From the NCBI GenBank assembly GCA_004357385.1, contig SMWF01000019.1, positions 1 to 64,000 on the forward strand: a stretch of DNA of 64,000 nucleotides, given 5' to 3'. Positions within the stretch are counted from its first letter, which is position 1, and every line of letters begins with the position of its first letter. Both the position numbers and the translations under genes were made by a program. The DNA is from Gammaproteobacteria bacterium (GTDB taxonomy: Bacteria; Pseudomonadota; Gammaproteobacteria; Pseudomonadales; Azotimanducaceae). A model generated the notes under the pieces. That model was not told the DNA's origin. It worked only from the letters and a program-made list of their open reading frames with translations, and ran no database searches. This document shows positions 37,476-45,484 of the stretch, in pieces.

Positions 37476-37562
37476 CTAAGCCGCCGCGGGCGCTTGACTA
37501 AGCTGCCGCGGGCGCCTTACTAAGCCGCTGCGGACTGTTTCTAAATCGCCGCGGGCACTTCG
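37476..37562. repeat. Four 22-bp tandem repeats spanning the def stop codon
   Basis: Four copies lie at 37476-37497, 37498-37519, 37520-37540 (21 bases) and 37541-37562. The core on the plus strand is CTAAGCCGCCGCGGGCGCTT. The fourth copy contains the last codons and the TAG stop of def on the minus strand, so the three others are duplicates of the def 3' end placed between def and the convergent ilvA. Each copy carries TTAG on the minus strand and a CCGCGG-like palindromic core. Confidence 0.9.
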
Positions 37563-38101
37563 CCGCCGTGGTCGGGCGGGTAACGAGCAAATTCCTGTTC
37601 GAACACCAACCGGGTGGCGTCTGTCATCCGGTCGATGAACAGATGCCCGTCGAGGTGATCGAACTCGTGCTGGAACACGGTCGCTAGAAAGCCCTGCGGT
37701 TCGATGCGTTGCGCTCGGCCGTCGAGGTCGGTGTAGTTGACGCGGATGTGTTGTGGGCGCTCGACCCAGCCGAGCAGCCCCGGTATCGATAGACAGCCTT
37801 CCCAATAGCCAGCTCGGGTATCGTCCAGCACCGTAATTTCCGGATTGGCGAAGACGGTCAGTGGCACTGCCTCGAGCTCGCCGTAGCGTGTTGGGCCGCC
37901 GGGGATCTCGATGATTGCGAGTCTGATCGATTCGTTGATCTGCGGCGCGGCGAGGCCGATGCCGCCGTAATCATGCAGCGTATCCAACATGTCGTCGATC
38001 AAAACGCGAGTCGCTGGTGCGCCTAGTTCTTCGATGGTCAGTTCGCGGGCGCGTTGGCGCAGTGTGGGATGGCCCATGCGAATGATTCTACGTACCGCCA
38101 T
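37541..38101 (-). CDS. def: Peptide deformylase
   Basis: Def removes the formyl group from the N-terminal methionine of new proteins. The 186-residue metalloenzyme has GIGLAAPQ (47-54), EGCLSIPG and QHEFDHLDG, with the cluster of two His and one Cys metal ligands. Usual partners fmt and rsmB are not adjacent. The C-terminal extension GGEVPAAI and its stop form one unit of a tandem repeat that continues three more times downstream. It follows fau by 12 bases. Confidence 0.96.
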   Translation of the reverse strand: MAVRRIIRMGHPTLRQRARELTIEELGAPATRVLIDDMLDTLHDYGGIGLAAPQINESIRLAIIEIPGGPTRYGELEAVPLTVFANPEITVLDDTRAGYWEGCLSIPGLLGWVERPQHIRVNYTDLDGRAQRIEPQGFLATVFQHEFDHLDGHLFIDRMTDATRLVFEQEFARYPPDHGGEVPAAI

Positions 38102-38113
38102 CTGCTTGCACCA

Positions 38114-38758
38114 TTAGCCGCGTTGGGAGAAGCGCCGCGCGCGGGCGCTGAAACCTGTTAGCCCGGATTCCGTGACTGCGGCGTCCAGAGGAACGTCCCA
38201 CGATTCGCGTGGCAAAGAGTCGACCTGCTGCAAGGCGTGGGCGAGGCCTACCACCAGCGGTTTGCGGCCGCGGGGCGTCAGAAATCGGTCATAGTAGCCG
38301 CCGCCCATTCCCAGCCGATGCCCGAGGTTGTCGAAGGCAACCAGTGGCGCGAACACGATGTCGATCGCAAGCCGAGGGATGTAGATTGCGGTCAACGGGT
38401 CCGGTTCTGGGATGCCGTACCGATTCATGAGCAACGGCGTGGTCGCGGTCACGCGATAGAAATCCATGGTGCCGGCTCGATCGACTACGGGCAGGGCGAC
38501 GACTCTGCCCGTGGCCAGCAGGTGATCGATTATCGGCGCGGTGTCGAGTTCGCCGTCGGCTGCGCTGTAGATCGCGATGGTCCGGCCGGCGAGCAGAGTT
38601 CCGCTGGCGATGAGGTGACGGTTGACGGTTCGCGCGTGCGCCTGCTGCAGCGCCACGCTGAGCTTGCCGCGCTGGCGGCGCAGTGCGTCCCGCAGCGCTC
38701 GCCGCGAGGGTCGCCGCGCGGTGGGTCGGGGGCTTGGGGTGCTGGAGTTCGATGACAT
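38114..38758 (-). CDS. fau: 5-Formyltetrahydrofolate cyclo-ligase
   Basis: Fau (YgfA) converts 5-formyl-THF to 5,10-methenyl-THF with ATP. The 214-residue protein from ATG 38758 has ALRDALRRQR near the start, IAIYSAADGELDT, and the family signature LGMGGGYYDRFL. It lies nine bases after the predicted 3' end of 6S RNA, the classical ssrS-fau linkage, and is likely made from the 6S read-through transcript. The longer frame to 38869 runs through 6S RNA and is rejected. Confidence 0.93.
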   Translation of the reverse strand: MSSNSSTPSPRPTARRPSRRALRDALRRQRGKLSVALQQAHARTVNRHLIASGTLLAGRTIAIYSAADGELDTAPIIDHLLATGRVVALPVVDRAGTMDFYRVTATTPLLMNRYGIPEPDPLTAIYIPRLAIDIVFAPLVAFDNLGHRLGMGGGYYDRFLTPRGRKPLVVGLAHALQQVDSLPRESWDVPLDAAVTESGLTGFSARARRFSQRG

Positions 38759-38767
38759 GTATCGATT

Positions 38768-38949
38768 GCCTCCCGGAGATGCCGCTGTACAGGTTGGCCC
38801 TGAACCGTATTGGCTCAAGGCGGAGACTCGGGCAGCGACAAAGGCGTCCCGCAAACGGCGGGCATGCACACAGGCGAAGTCGCCGAAATCCCCTGTAGTT
38901 TCTCTAACGGCTCAAGGACGACACCAGACTGGCGAGCATCCCAGGAGAC
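38768..38949 (-). ncRNA. ssrS: 6S RNA
   Basis: 6S RNA binds sigma-70 RNA polymerase in stationary phase by mimicking an open promoter. It is placed in the zapA-fau gap, its standard site. On the minus strand the 3' half reads like known 6S: the CCUUGAGCCAAUACGGUUCAGGG hairpin area, then ACAGCGGCAUCUCCGGGAGG, which pairs with CUCCUGGGAUGC near the 5' end. CCUUGAGCCGUUA near the 5' end matches CCUGAGCCGAUA of E. coli. A -10 box TATACT lies at 38956-38961, giving a start near 38949 and about 182 nt. Exact ends are inferred. Confidence 0.9.
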
Positions 38950-39057
38950 GCTGGCAGTATAGCCGAAACGAGCCTCGGCACACGCCATTGACGCCGATCT
39001 GTGATCGAGTTATAGAAACGTATTCCTTTGCGCCGCAGCCTACTCTGGCTGGCCGGT

Positions 39058-39348
39058 TCAGGCATCATCGTCCAGCGCATCGTTGAGTCTTTGAGCGAGT
39101 GCACTGATGCGGCCCGACGCGTTCGCGGTGTCCTCGCGCAGGCGCAGAAAATCGTGGGCAATGTTCAGTGCGGCCATCACGGCCATGCGGTCGAGGCCCA
39201 ATACATTTCCGCCTTCGCGAATCTCCCGCATCTGCGCGTCCAGGTGTTTCGCGGAAGCCGTCAGTCCATCGACCTCGTCGGGCGGGCAGCTTACCTGATA
39301 CTCCTTGTCGAGGATGCGGACACTGATGGTCGAGGGCGACTCGCTCAC
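39058..39348 (-). CDS. zapA: Cell division protein ZapA
   Basis: ZapA binds and bundles FtsZ filaments at midcell. The 96-residue protein has the family N-terminal part VSVRILDKEYQVSCPP (as ISVRILDKEYQ), LDAQMREIREGGNVLGLDRMAVMAALNIAHDFL and a C-terminal coiled coil. Its start overlaps the upstream coiled-coil gene by four bases. The 300 bases after its stop hold 6S RNA. Confidence 0.95.
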   Translation of the reverse strand: MSESPSTISVRILDKEYQVSCPPDEVDGLTASAKHLDAQMREIREGGNVLGLDRMAVMAALNIAHDFLRLREDTANASGRISALAQRLNDALDDDA

Positions 39349-39554
39349 GAGTCCTGCTCGAGGGACTTCAGGCGGCTGATCATCGATTCGACTTTGCTCT
39401 TTGCGAGCTCGTTATGCTCAATCAGCTTGGCACGTTCGGTGGTCCAGGAGCTTTGAACCTGACGCAGGGCGTGGTTCTCTCGCGACAAGAGTTCGCACCG
39501 GTCGAAGAGCTCTCCGAGCCGGCGTTCCAGAACATCGAGGTCGCTGGCGTTCAT
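39345..39554 (-). CDS. TIGR02449 family coiled-coil protein
   Basis: A 69-residue protein that is almost entirely a predicted coiled coil (LERRLGELFDRCELLSRENHALRQVQSSWTTERAKLI). This small family sits directly upstream of zapA in Pseudomonas and relatives, and a ZapB-like role in division has been suggested by the context only. Its stop overlaps the zapA start (ATGA), so it is coupled to zapA. Function is not established. Confidence 0.85.
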   Translation of the reverse strand: MNASDLDVLERRLGELFDRCELLSRENHALRQVQSSWTTERAKLIEHNELAKSKVESMISRLKSLEQDS

Positions 39555-39585
39555 AGCACTTTCTTGTTCACCAAAACCATTCTCC

Positions 39586-39615
39586 AGCGTAGCCCGTGCG
39601 CCGCGGAAGTGTCAA
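39586..39615 (-). promoter_or_regulatory. Sigma-70 promoter for the TIGR02449-zapA operon
   Basis: On the minus strand TTGACA (39610-39615), 18 spacer bases and TACGCT (39586-39591) form a good -35/-10 pair 31 bases upstream of the start at 39554. It would drive the coiled-coil gene and zapA, and possibly read into ssrS-fau-def. Confidence 0.6.
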
Positions 39616-39652
39616 CGCGAAGTCGGCGGGTCTGAGCACTGGGTAGCATGGT

Positions 39653-40027
39653 TTGGTGTTAGCATTGGCGCCGCATTCCGGGACCGTTGCAGGAACGTTG
39701 GGCGAGCTTGAAGACACCGTCTGGGAGTTTCCGGTTGGGACGTCCACTTCCCATCTGCACGGCTGTGTTTGCGGAATGTCGTGCGCAAACACGCTATCCG
39801 ATCAGGAAGCTTTTCTGCGCACCCTGGTTGATCGGTTGGAGCCGCTGCTCGGCGAAGACGATACCCCCTTGACAGATCGGTTGGCGGATTTGGCGGAATG
39901 GTATGGCGGCTGTCTGCTCGGTTTCGGGGTTGCCGCCCCAGCCGATGGGCTGACCCGGACGGGGCGGGAGATGTTGCACTCGGAACAGCAGACAAAGGGC
40001 ACGGGAGCAGACGATGGCAATCGCTGA
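39653..40027 (+). CDS. Shortened UPF0149 (YgfB-like) protein
   Basis: A 124-residue relative of YgfB, whose family members are usually about 190 residues. It keeps the N-terminal HLHGCVCGMSCA block and the central DDTPLTDRLADLAEWYGGCLLGFGV block, but the stretch between them is about 40 residues shorter than in E. coli, and the C-terminal part (ALL/EYVRVGA region) is missing; after GREMLH the frame runs only 16 more residues. The start is TTG 39653 or GTG 39656. It lies in the normal place, upstream of and overlapping pepP. It could be a decaying or a minimal version. Confidence 0.65.
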   Translation: MVLALAPHSGTVAGTLGELEDTVWEFPVGTSTSHLHGCVCGMSCANTLSDQEAFLRTLVDRLEPLLGEDDTPLTDRLADLAEWYGGCLLGFGVAAPADGLTRTGREMLHSEQQTKGTGADDGNR

Positions 40028-41321
40028 ACATCGCCGTCGTCGGGAGCGTCTGATGCGAATGATGGAACCCGGGTCCATCGCGGTACTGCCCGCTGCCGAA
40101 GAAACGATGCGCAATCGTGACACCGCACATCTGTTCCGGCAGGACAGCGACTTTTACTACCTGACGGGGTTCGAAGAGCCGGGCGCGTTGCTGGTGCTTG
40201 CGCCGGGACGTGCGCACGGCGAGGTCATTCTGTTCTGCCAGGAGCGCGACCCCGTTTTCGAGCGCTGGAATGGCGAGCGCGTCGGTCCGGACCGGGCCCA
40301 GCAGGTGCTGGCCGTTGATGACGCGTTCCCGATGGGCGACGTCGAAGATATCCTGCCCGGGTTGCTGGAGGGGCGCGAGCGGATTTACGTGACCCTGGGC
40401 GAGCACCCGGCCTTCGATGCCGATCTGCTGGGTTGGGTCAAAGGCATTCGCGCACGGGAAGCCAGCGGGGCGCGGCCGCCGGGAGAGTTCGTGGCACTGC
40501 GGCATCTGCTCCACGATCTGCGGCTGGTCAAGTCGGCGGCAGAGCTGAAGCTGATGCGCAAGGCGGCCGGCATCACGGTCGGTGCCCACCTGAGGGCGAT
40601 GCGAACAACCAAGCCCGGCCTGACTGAGGCGCATATCGAGGCGGAAATCATCCATGAATTCATGCGCAACGGTGCGCGGTTTCCGGCATATCCATGCATC
40701 GTGGGTGCCGGCGCCAATGCTTGCATCATGCACTACGTGCGCAATGACGCGACCATGAAAGATGGCGATCTGGTGCTCGTCGATGCCGGTTGCGAGTATC
40801 AGTACTACGCCTCGGATGTAACCAGGACGTTCCCGATCAACGGGCGCTTCACCGGCGAGCAACGCGCTGTTTATGAAATCGTGCTCGCGGCGCAGGCCGC
40901 GGCGATTAAGGCGGCTCAGCCAGGCGCTCATTTCAATGTGCCCCACGAGATGGCGATCGACGTGATGGTCGATGGTTTGCTGAATGAAGGCCTGCTGAAC
41001 GGCGACAAAGCGGAAATAATCGAAGCGGGGACCTATCAGCAGTTCTGTGTGCACAAGACCTCGCACTGGCTTGGGATCGATGTGCACGATGTGGGTGACT
41101 ATCGGGTCGACGGCACCTGGCGGGCGCTGGAGCCGGGCATGGTGATCACCGTGGAGCCGGGTATCTATATCGCAAAAGATGAACCCGATGCGCCCCAGCG
41201 ATTCCGGGGCATGGGCATACGGATTGAAGACGATGTGTTGATCACCAAGACGGGCAACGAGGTGTTGACTGCGGCGGCGCCAAAGCAAATTGACACCATC
41301 GAGGCGGCTATGCATGGCTGA
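40014..41321 (+). CDS. pepP: Xaa-Pro aminopeptidase P
   Basis: PepP cleaves N-terminal residues that precede proline, using two Mn ions. The 435-residue protein has an N-terminal aminopeptidase P domain (RQDSDFYYLTGFEEPGALLVLAPG) and a creatinase fold with the metal ligands in VLVDAGCEYQYYASDVTRTFPING, HKTSHWLGIDVHDVG, TVEPGIYI and GIRIEDDVLIT. ATG 40014 overlaps the short ygfB; the stop overlaps the hydroxylase start. Confidence 0.97.
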   Translation: MAIAEHRRRRERLMRMMEPGSIAVLPAAEETMRNRDTAHLFRQDSDFYYLTGFEEPGALLVLAPGRAHGEVILFCQERDPVFERWNGERVGPDRAQQVLAVDDAFPMGDVEDILPGLLEGRERIYVTLGEHPAFDADLLGWVKGIRAREASGARPPGEFVALRHLLHDLRLVKSAAELKLMRKAAGITVGAHLRAMRTTKPGLTEAHIEAEIIHEFMRNGARFPAYPCIVGAGANACIMHYVRNDATMKDGDLVLVDAGCEYQYYASDVTRTFPINGRFTGEQRAVYEIVLAAQAAAIKAAQPGAHFNVPHEMAIDVMVDGLLNEGLLNGDKAEIIEAGTYQQFCVHKTSHWLGIDVHDVGDYRVDGTWRALEPGMVITVEPGIYIAKDEPDAPQRFRGMGIRIEDDVLITKTGNEVLTAAAPKQIDTIEAAMHG

Positions 41322-42507
41322 CTTCGATGTGGTCGTCGCCGGCGCTGGGTTGGTCGGTGCCACGGCGGCCCTCGTTCTGGCCGATCTGGGCCTACGCGTT
41401 CTCGTGGTGGAACCAAGTGTGCCGGAGCGCAACCCCGGCCCTTCCGGTTTCGAAGCCCGGACCCTTGCTCTGAATCCAGCGTCCCGTGCGCTGCTGGAAC
41501 CCCACGCAAGCTGGGCGGACTTCGCGCCCCACCCGTTTCATGCGATTCGAGTCTGGGAAGACACCGGCACCCGGTCGATCTCCTTCAAAGCGGAGGAAGT
41601 CGGGCGTACGGAATTAGGTTGGATCGTGGAGGCGGCACGCGCCTCGGTGGCGCTGTGGCGTGATCTCGATTCGGCGGACGGGATATCGGTTCTCGTGGGG
41701 GAAAAGATCGGCAGACTCGAGGTCCGGGCGGATGACTTGAGCCTCCATGTTGGCGCTGATTCCATCAGCGCACGCCTGTTGATTGGTGCGGACGGGGCGC
41801 AGTCGGGGATAAGGACTTTGCTCGGGGTCGCGACGCAAACCCTCGAAACCCCTCACGCCGCTCTGGCCGCGGTGGTCGGGACGCAATACGACAGTGCCGG
41901 GGTCGCCTATCAGCGATTCCTGGAGGATGGGCCGGTTGCGCTGCTGCCGTTGCCGGGCGGTGACGCCGGCGGGTACAGCTCGGTGGTCTGGTCCCAACCC
42001 AGGGATGAGGCCCGCCGGCGCCTCGGACTGACCGATGCGGAGTTTGCCCTGGAACTCGAGCAGGCGACGGAAGGCGTCCTTGGCGCAATCGGCTCCGTGG
42101 ATCGCCGGGTGGTGTTCGACCTGGACCAGCGGGTCGCGGAGACGTTCCATCCCAACCAACGGGTGCTGCTGCTGGGTGACGCTGCCAGAGTGCTTCACCC
42201 CCTCGCCGGTCAGGGTGTGAATATCGGTCTGGAGGATGTTGCGGACATGCTGGGCGTCGCTACTCGGCATTGCGCGGCGACCGACTTCGATCCCGGCGCT
42301 CCGGGAATCTGGCGCGGCTACGCGCGGCGCCGGCGGGCAAAGGCGCTGTTGCTGGTCCGGCTCATGGACGGATTCCGGCTCGGCTATTCACTGGACGACC
42401 CGATGCTGCGATTGTTGCGTAACGTGGCGGTCCAGGCCTTGGATCACAGCGGATTCGTCAAGGCCGGTCTGATACGCGAAGCGTTGGGCATCGGGCTCTC
42501 GGCATGA
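41314..42507 (+). CDS. ubiH: UbiH/UbiI-type ubiquinone biosynthesis hydroxylase
   Basis: A 397-residue FAD monooxygenase of the UbiH/UbiF/UbiI/COQ6 family that hydroxylates the ubiquinone ring. It has the N-terminal FAD motif VVVAGAGLVGATAALVLADLGLRVLVVEP, the middle LLIGADGAQSGIR (DG motif) and VLLLGDAARVLHPLAGQGVNIGLEDV. ATG 41314 overlaps the pepP stop. In many gammaproteobacteria two paralogs (ubiH and ubiI/visC) stand here; only one does in this window, so whether it is UbiH or UbiI is uncertain. Confidence 0.85.
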   Translation: MADFDVVVAGAGLVGATAALVLADLGLRVLVVEPSVPERNPGPSGFEARTLALNPASRALLEPHASWADFAPHPFHAIRVWEDTGTRSISFKAEEVGRTELGWIVEAARASVALWRDLDSADGISVLVGEKIGRLEVRADDLSLHVGADSISARLLIGADGAQSGIRTLLGVATQTLETPHAALAAVVGTQYDSAGVAYQRFLEDGPVALLPLPGGDAGGYSSVVWSQPRDEARRRLGLTDAEFALELEQATEGVLGAIGSVDRRVVFDLDQRVAETFHPNQRVLLLGDAARVLHPLAGQGVNIGLEDVADMLGVATRHCAATDFDPGAPGIWRGYARRRRAKALLLVRLMDGFRLGYSLDDPMLRLLRNVAVQALDHSGFVKAGLIREALGIGLSA

Positions 42508-42568
42508 CAGCGTGTGGCTGGGTAGAATGCGCGCTCGCTCGGATTCTGGACGCGTAACGGGCCAACCC

Positions 42569-43642
42569 ATGGGCAACCGCACACCCCTGTTTGATGCGCA
42601 TCGCGCGGCAGGCGCGAAGATAGTCGATTTTGGTGGCTGGGACATGCCGCTGCACTATGGGTCGCAACTCGAAGAACACCATGCGGTACGTCGCGACGCG
42701 GGCGTATTCGACGTATCGCACATGACCGTCATCGATGTGTCCGGTCCCGCCGCCGTGTCGTTTTTGCGTCACTGTCTGGCCAACGACGTTGCCCGGCTCG
42801 ACGAGAAGGGGCGGGCGCTGTACGCGGTCCTGCTGAATGCGTCGGCGGGAATCGTCGACGACCTGATCGTCTATCGGCGCAATGGCGATTTCCGCCTGGT
42901 GGTCAATGCCGGAACGCGCGAGGCGGTGCTGGCGAATATCAATTCCCACGCCGCGGCCTTCGATGTGTCGGTGGTACATCGGGGAGAGCTTGCGATGCTC
43001 GCGGTCCAGGGACCGGGCGCGGTGGAGCGGGTCGTCGGAATCTGCGGACTCACGGGGATCGACGCGCTGGCGCCGTTCAGCATGCTGGAGCGCGATGACT
43101 GGATGATTGCCAGGACCGGCTATACCGGCGAAGACGGTGTAGAGCTGATCTTGCCGGACGATGCAATTGCGGGCGTGTGGAGCGATCTCTTGGCAGCCGG
43201 CGTCGCTCCCGCCGGATTGGCGGCGCGCGACACATTGCGGCTGGAGGCCGGGCTCAATCTGTACGGGCAGGACATGGATGCGAAGACTCACCCGTTGGAG
43301 GCGAACCTCGGCTGGACCATCGCCTGGCGACCGGAAACGCGGGATTTCGTCGGCCGCGAAGCGCTCACCGCGATCCGTGAAGCAGGCAGCCGGTGGAAAC
43401 TGACAGGGGTCGTGCTGGAAGGCCGGGGCATCATGCGCCACGGCTATCGGGTGATTACCGAAGCCGGTGAGGGAACCGTCACCAGCGGTATATTTTCGCC
43501 AACGTTGGGTTACAGTGTCGCGCTGGCGCGTGTTCCGAGGGCTGCCGCCGGCGCTTGCGAAGTCGAAATCCGAGGCAAACACTGGTCCGCGCGGCTGGTC
43601 CGTCCGCCGTTCGTGCGCCACGGCGTTCGGGTGCACAAGTGA
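42569..43642 (+). CDS. gcvT: Glycine cleavage system T protein (aminomethyltransferase)
   Basis: GcvT transfers the methylene group from H-protein to tetrahydrofolate and releases ammonia. The 357-residue protein begins [33 protein letters not shown] as in homologs; an upstream frame to 42512 is not needed. It has [23 protein letters not shown] and [19 protein letters not shown]. The 61-base gap after the hydroxylase is too short for a glycine riboswitch. It leads gcvT-gcvH-gcvPA-gcvPB. Confidence 0.96.
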   Translation: MGNRTPLFDAHRAAGAKIVDFGGWDMPLHYGSQLEEHHAVRRDAGVFDVSHMTVIDVSGPAAVSFLRHCLANDVARLDEKGRALYAVLLNASAGIVDDLIVYRRNGDFRLVVNAGTREAVLANINSHAAAFDVSVVHRGELAMLAVQGPGAVERVVGICGLTGIDALAPFSMLERDDWMIARTGYTGEDGVELILPDDAIAGVWSDLLAAGVAPAGLAARDTLRLEAGLNLYGQDMDAKTHPLEANLGWTIAWRPETRDFVGREALTAIREAGSRWKLTGVVLEGRGIMRHGYRVITEAGEGTVTSGIFSPTLGYSVALARVPRAAAGACEVEIRGKHWSARLVRPPFVRHGVRVHK

Positions 43643-43685
43643 CGCTCGTGGGCCGAACCACGTCGCGCACTTCAGGAGTCGATCG

Positions 43686-44081
43686 ATGAGTGAGTTTCCA
43701 GCCGAACTGAGATACGCGCCGAGCCACGAATGGGCGCGTGTCGAGGACGAGGGCGTGGTTGCCGTGGGCATCTCGGATCATGCACAGGATGCGCTGGGCG
43801 ACGTGGTCTACGTTGAGCTTCCCGAGGTTGGGCAGGACGTGGAGGCTGGCGAGGAGGCCGCGGTGGTGGAGTCCGTCAAAGCCGCGTCGGATATCTACGC
43901 GCCGGTCTCGGGAACCATCGTGGCAGTGAACACGCTGCTCGAAGATGCGCCTGAAACGGTCAATCAGGATCCCTACGGCGATGGTTGGTTCTTCAGGATA
44001 CAGTCGCGCGACGACGCCGAACTCGACGCGTTGCTCGATGCGCAGACCTATGCCGAACACTGCGAATCGGAATCGCCTTGA
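43686..44081 (+). CDS. gcvH: Glycine cleavage system H protein
   Basis: GcvH carries the lipoyl arm that shuttles the aminomethyl group between P and T proteins. The 131-residue protein has [35 protein letters not shown] and the lipoylated Lys in [18 protein letters not shown] 43686 is preceded by AGGAG near 43673. The longer in-frame extension upstream lies in gcvT in another frame. Confidence 0.97.
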   Translation: MSEFPAELRYAPSHEWARVEDEGVVAVGISDHAQDALGDVVYVELPEVGQDVEAGEEAAVVESVKAASDIYAPVSGTIVAVNTLLEDAPETVNQDPYGDGWFFRIQSRDDAELDALLDAQTYAEHCESESP

Positions 44082-44113
44082 CCGGGCGCAACAGCCGGGA
44101 TCGCTGAACACGC

Positions 44114-45484
44114 ATGCCATTCATTCCCCACACGGCGGCCGAAGTGGACGCCATGCTCGATGCGATTGGAGCTGAGTCCATCGAGCAACTGTTCGATGAA
44201 ATTCCATCCCAATTGCGTGCGGGGGAACTGCGTACGGTGCCCGAAGCGCGTAGCGAAATGGCCATGCTGCGGCTCATGGGCGAGCGCGCCCGGAAGGATC
44301 AGCTTCAGCTCTGCTTTCTCGGGGCGGGTTGCTACGATCACCACATTCCGAGCGCTGTCTGGGACATCACCCAGCGCGGTGAGTTTCTCACCGCCTACAC
44401 GCCGTACCAGGCCGAAGCGAGCCAGGGCACGCTGCAAGTGATTTACGAATACCAAAGCATGATGACCGCGCTGACGGCGCTCGACGTGTCCAATGCGTCG
44501 GTCTACGACGGCGCCAGCGGGCTTGCCGAAGCGGTCCTGATGGCGGTGCGCGCCAACCGGAAGAACAAGTCGCGCAGGGTGCTCATGGCCGAGACCGTCC
44601 ACCCGCTGTACCGGCAGACCGTTGCCACGATCGTGCGCAATCAGGGCATTGCTCTGGACAGTTTGCCGATGACCGCCAGCGGCGTGGTGGATCCGGCCGC
44701 GCTGAACGGTCATGCCGAGCCGCCGGTGGCGCTCGTGGTGCAACAGCCCAACTTCTTCGGGTTGCTGGAACAGGTCGATGAATTAACGGACTGGGCTGCG
44801 GCTCATGACGTGCTGGTCATCGCGGTGGTCAATCCGACCTCGCTGGCAATTCTCAAACCGCCCGGCCAGTGGGGTGAGGGCGGTGCCGACATCGCCTGCG
44901 GTGATGGCCAGCCCCTCGGCATTCCGATGGCATCGGGTGGACCGTCCTTCGGTTTCATTTGCTGTCGGCAGGCGTTCGTGCGACAGCTGCCGGGTCGAAT
45001 CATCGGCCGTACGGAGGATCTGGATGGCCGCACCGGTTTCACCCTCACCCTGCAAGCACGGGAACAGCACATCCGCCGCGCCAAGGCGACCTCCAACATC
45101 TGTACCAACCAGGGGCTGCTGGTGACTGCGGGTACCATTTATCTCAGCTTGCTCGGCCCGGCGGGGCTCGAAGGGGTCGCCGGTCAATGTCACCGGCGTA
45201 CCGCCCAACTGGCGAGTGCCGCCGTGACGCTGCCGGGTGTCACGGAACGCTTCGCGGGCCCGTTTTTTCACGAGCGGGTGCTCGCGTTGCCCTGCGAGGC
45301 GGAACCCGTCGCCGAGAAGCTCGCAGCTCGCGGGATTCTCGCCGGCCTGCCGCTGGGTGATTACTTTCCCGAATTGTCGCGATGTCTGTTGGTTTGCGGT
45401 ACCGAGAAGCACAGCGACGAAGACATCGAGCGCTACGTGACGGAACTCGGAGCAGCCCTGTCTTCGACGGAGGCGGTGGCATGA
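44114..45484 (+). CDS. gcvPA: Glycine dehydrogenase subunit 1 (P protein, N-terminal half)
   Basis: GcvPA is the N-terminal half of the split glycine decarboxylase; with GcvPB it decarboxylates glycine and loads H-protein. The 456-residue protein has [43 protein letters not shown] and [12 protein letters not shown]. It overlaps gcvPB by four bases (ATGA). Split P protein contrasts with the single-chain GcvP of Pseudomonas and E. coli. Confidence 0.96.
   Translation: MPFIPHTAAEVDAMLDAIGAESIEQLFDEIPSQLRAGELRTVPEARSEMAMLRLMGERARKDQLQLCFLGAGCYDHHIPSAVWDITQRGEFLTAYTPYQAEASQGTLQVIYEYQSMMTALTALDVSNASVYDGASGLAEAVLMAVRANRKNKSRRVLMAETVHPLYRQTVATIVRNQGIALDSLPMTASGVVDPAALNGHAEPPVALVVQQPNFFGLLEQVDELTDWAAAHDVLVIAVVNPTSLAILKPPGQWGEGGADIACGDGQPLGIPMASGGPSFGFICCRQAFVRQLPGRIIGRTEDLDGRTGFTLTLQAREQHIRRAKATSNICTNQGLLVTAGTIYLSLLGPAGLEGVAGQCHRRTAQLASAAVTLPGVTERFAGPFFHERVLALPCEAEPVAEKLAARGILAGLPLGDYFPELSRCLLVCGTEKHSDEDIERYVTELGAALSSTEAVA

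Noticed and set aside
38759-38869. In-frame N-terminal extension of fau
   Set aside because: It would translate the 3' half of 6S RNA. Homologs start near ATG 38758.
39612-41432. Open frame of 606 codons on the minus strand
   Set aside because: It is antisense to ygfB and pepP. PepP has all its metal-ligand motifs, so this frame is a shadow.
42508-42568. Possible glycine riboswitch before gcvT
   Set aside because: Only 61 bases separate the hydroxylase stop and gcvT, too short for a glycine aptamer, and no aptamer-like motif is seen.
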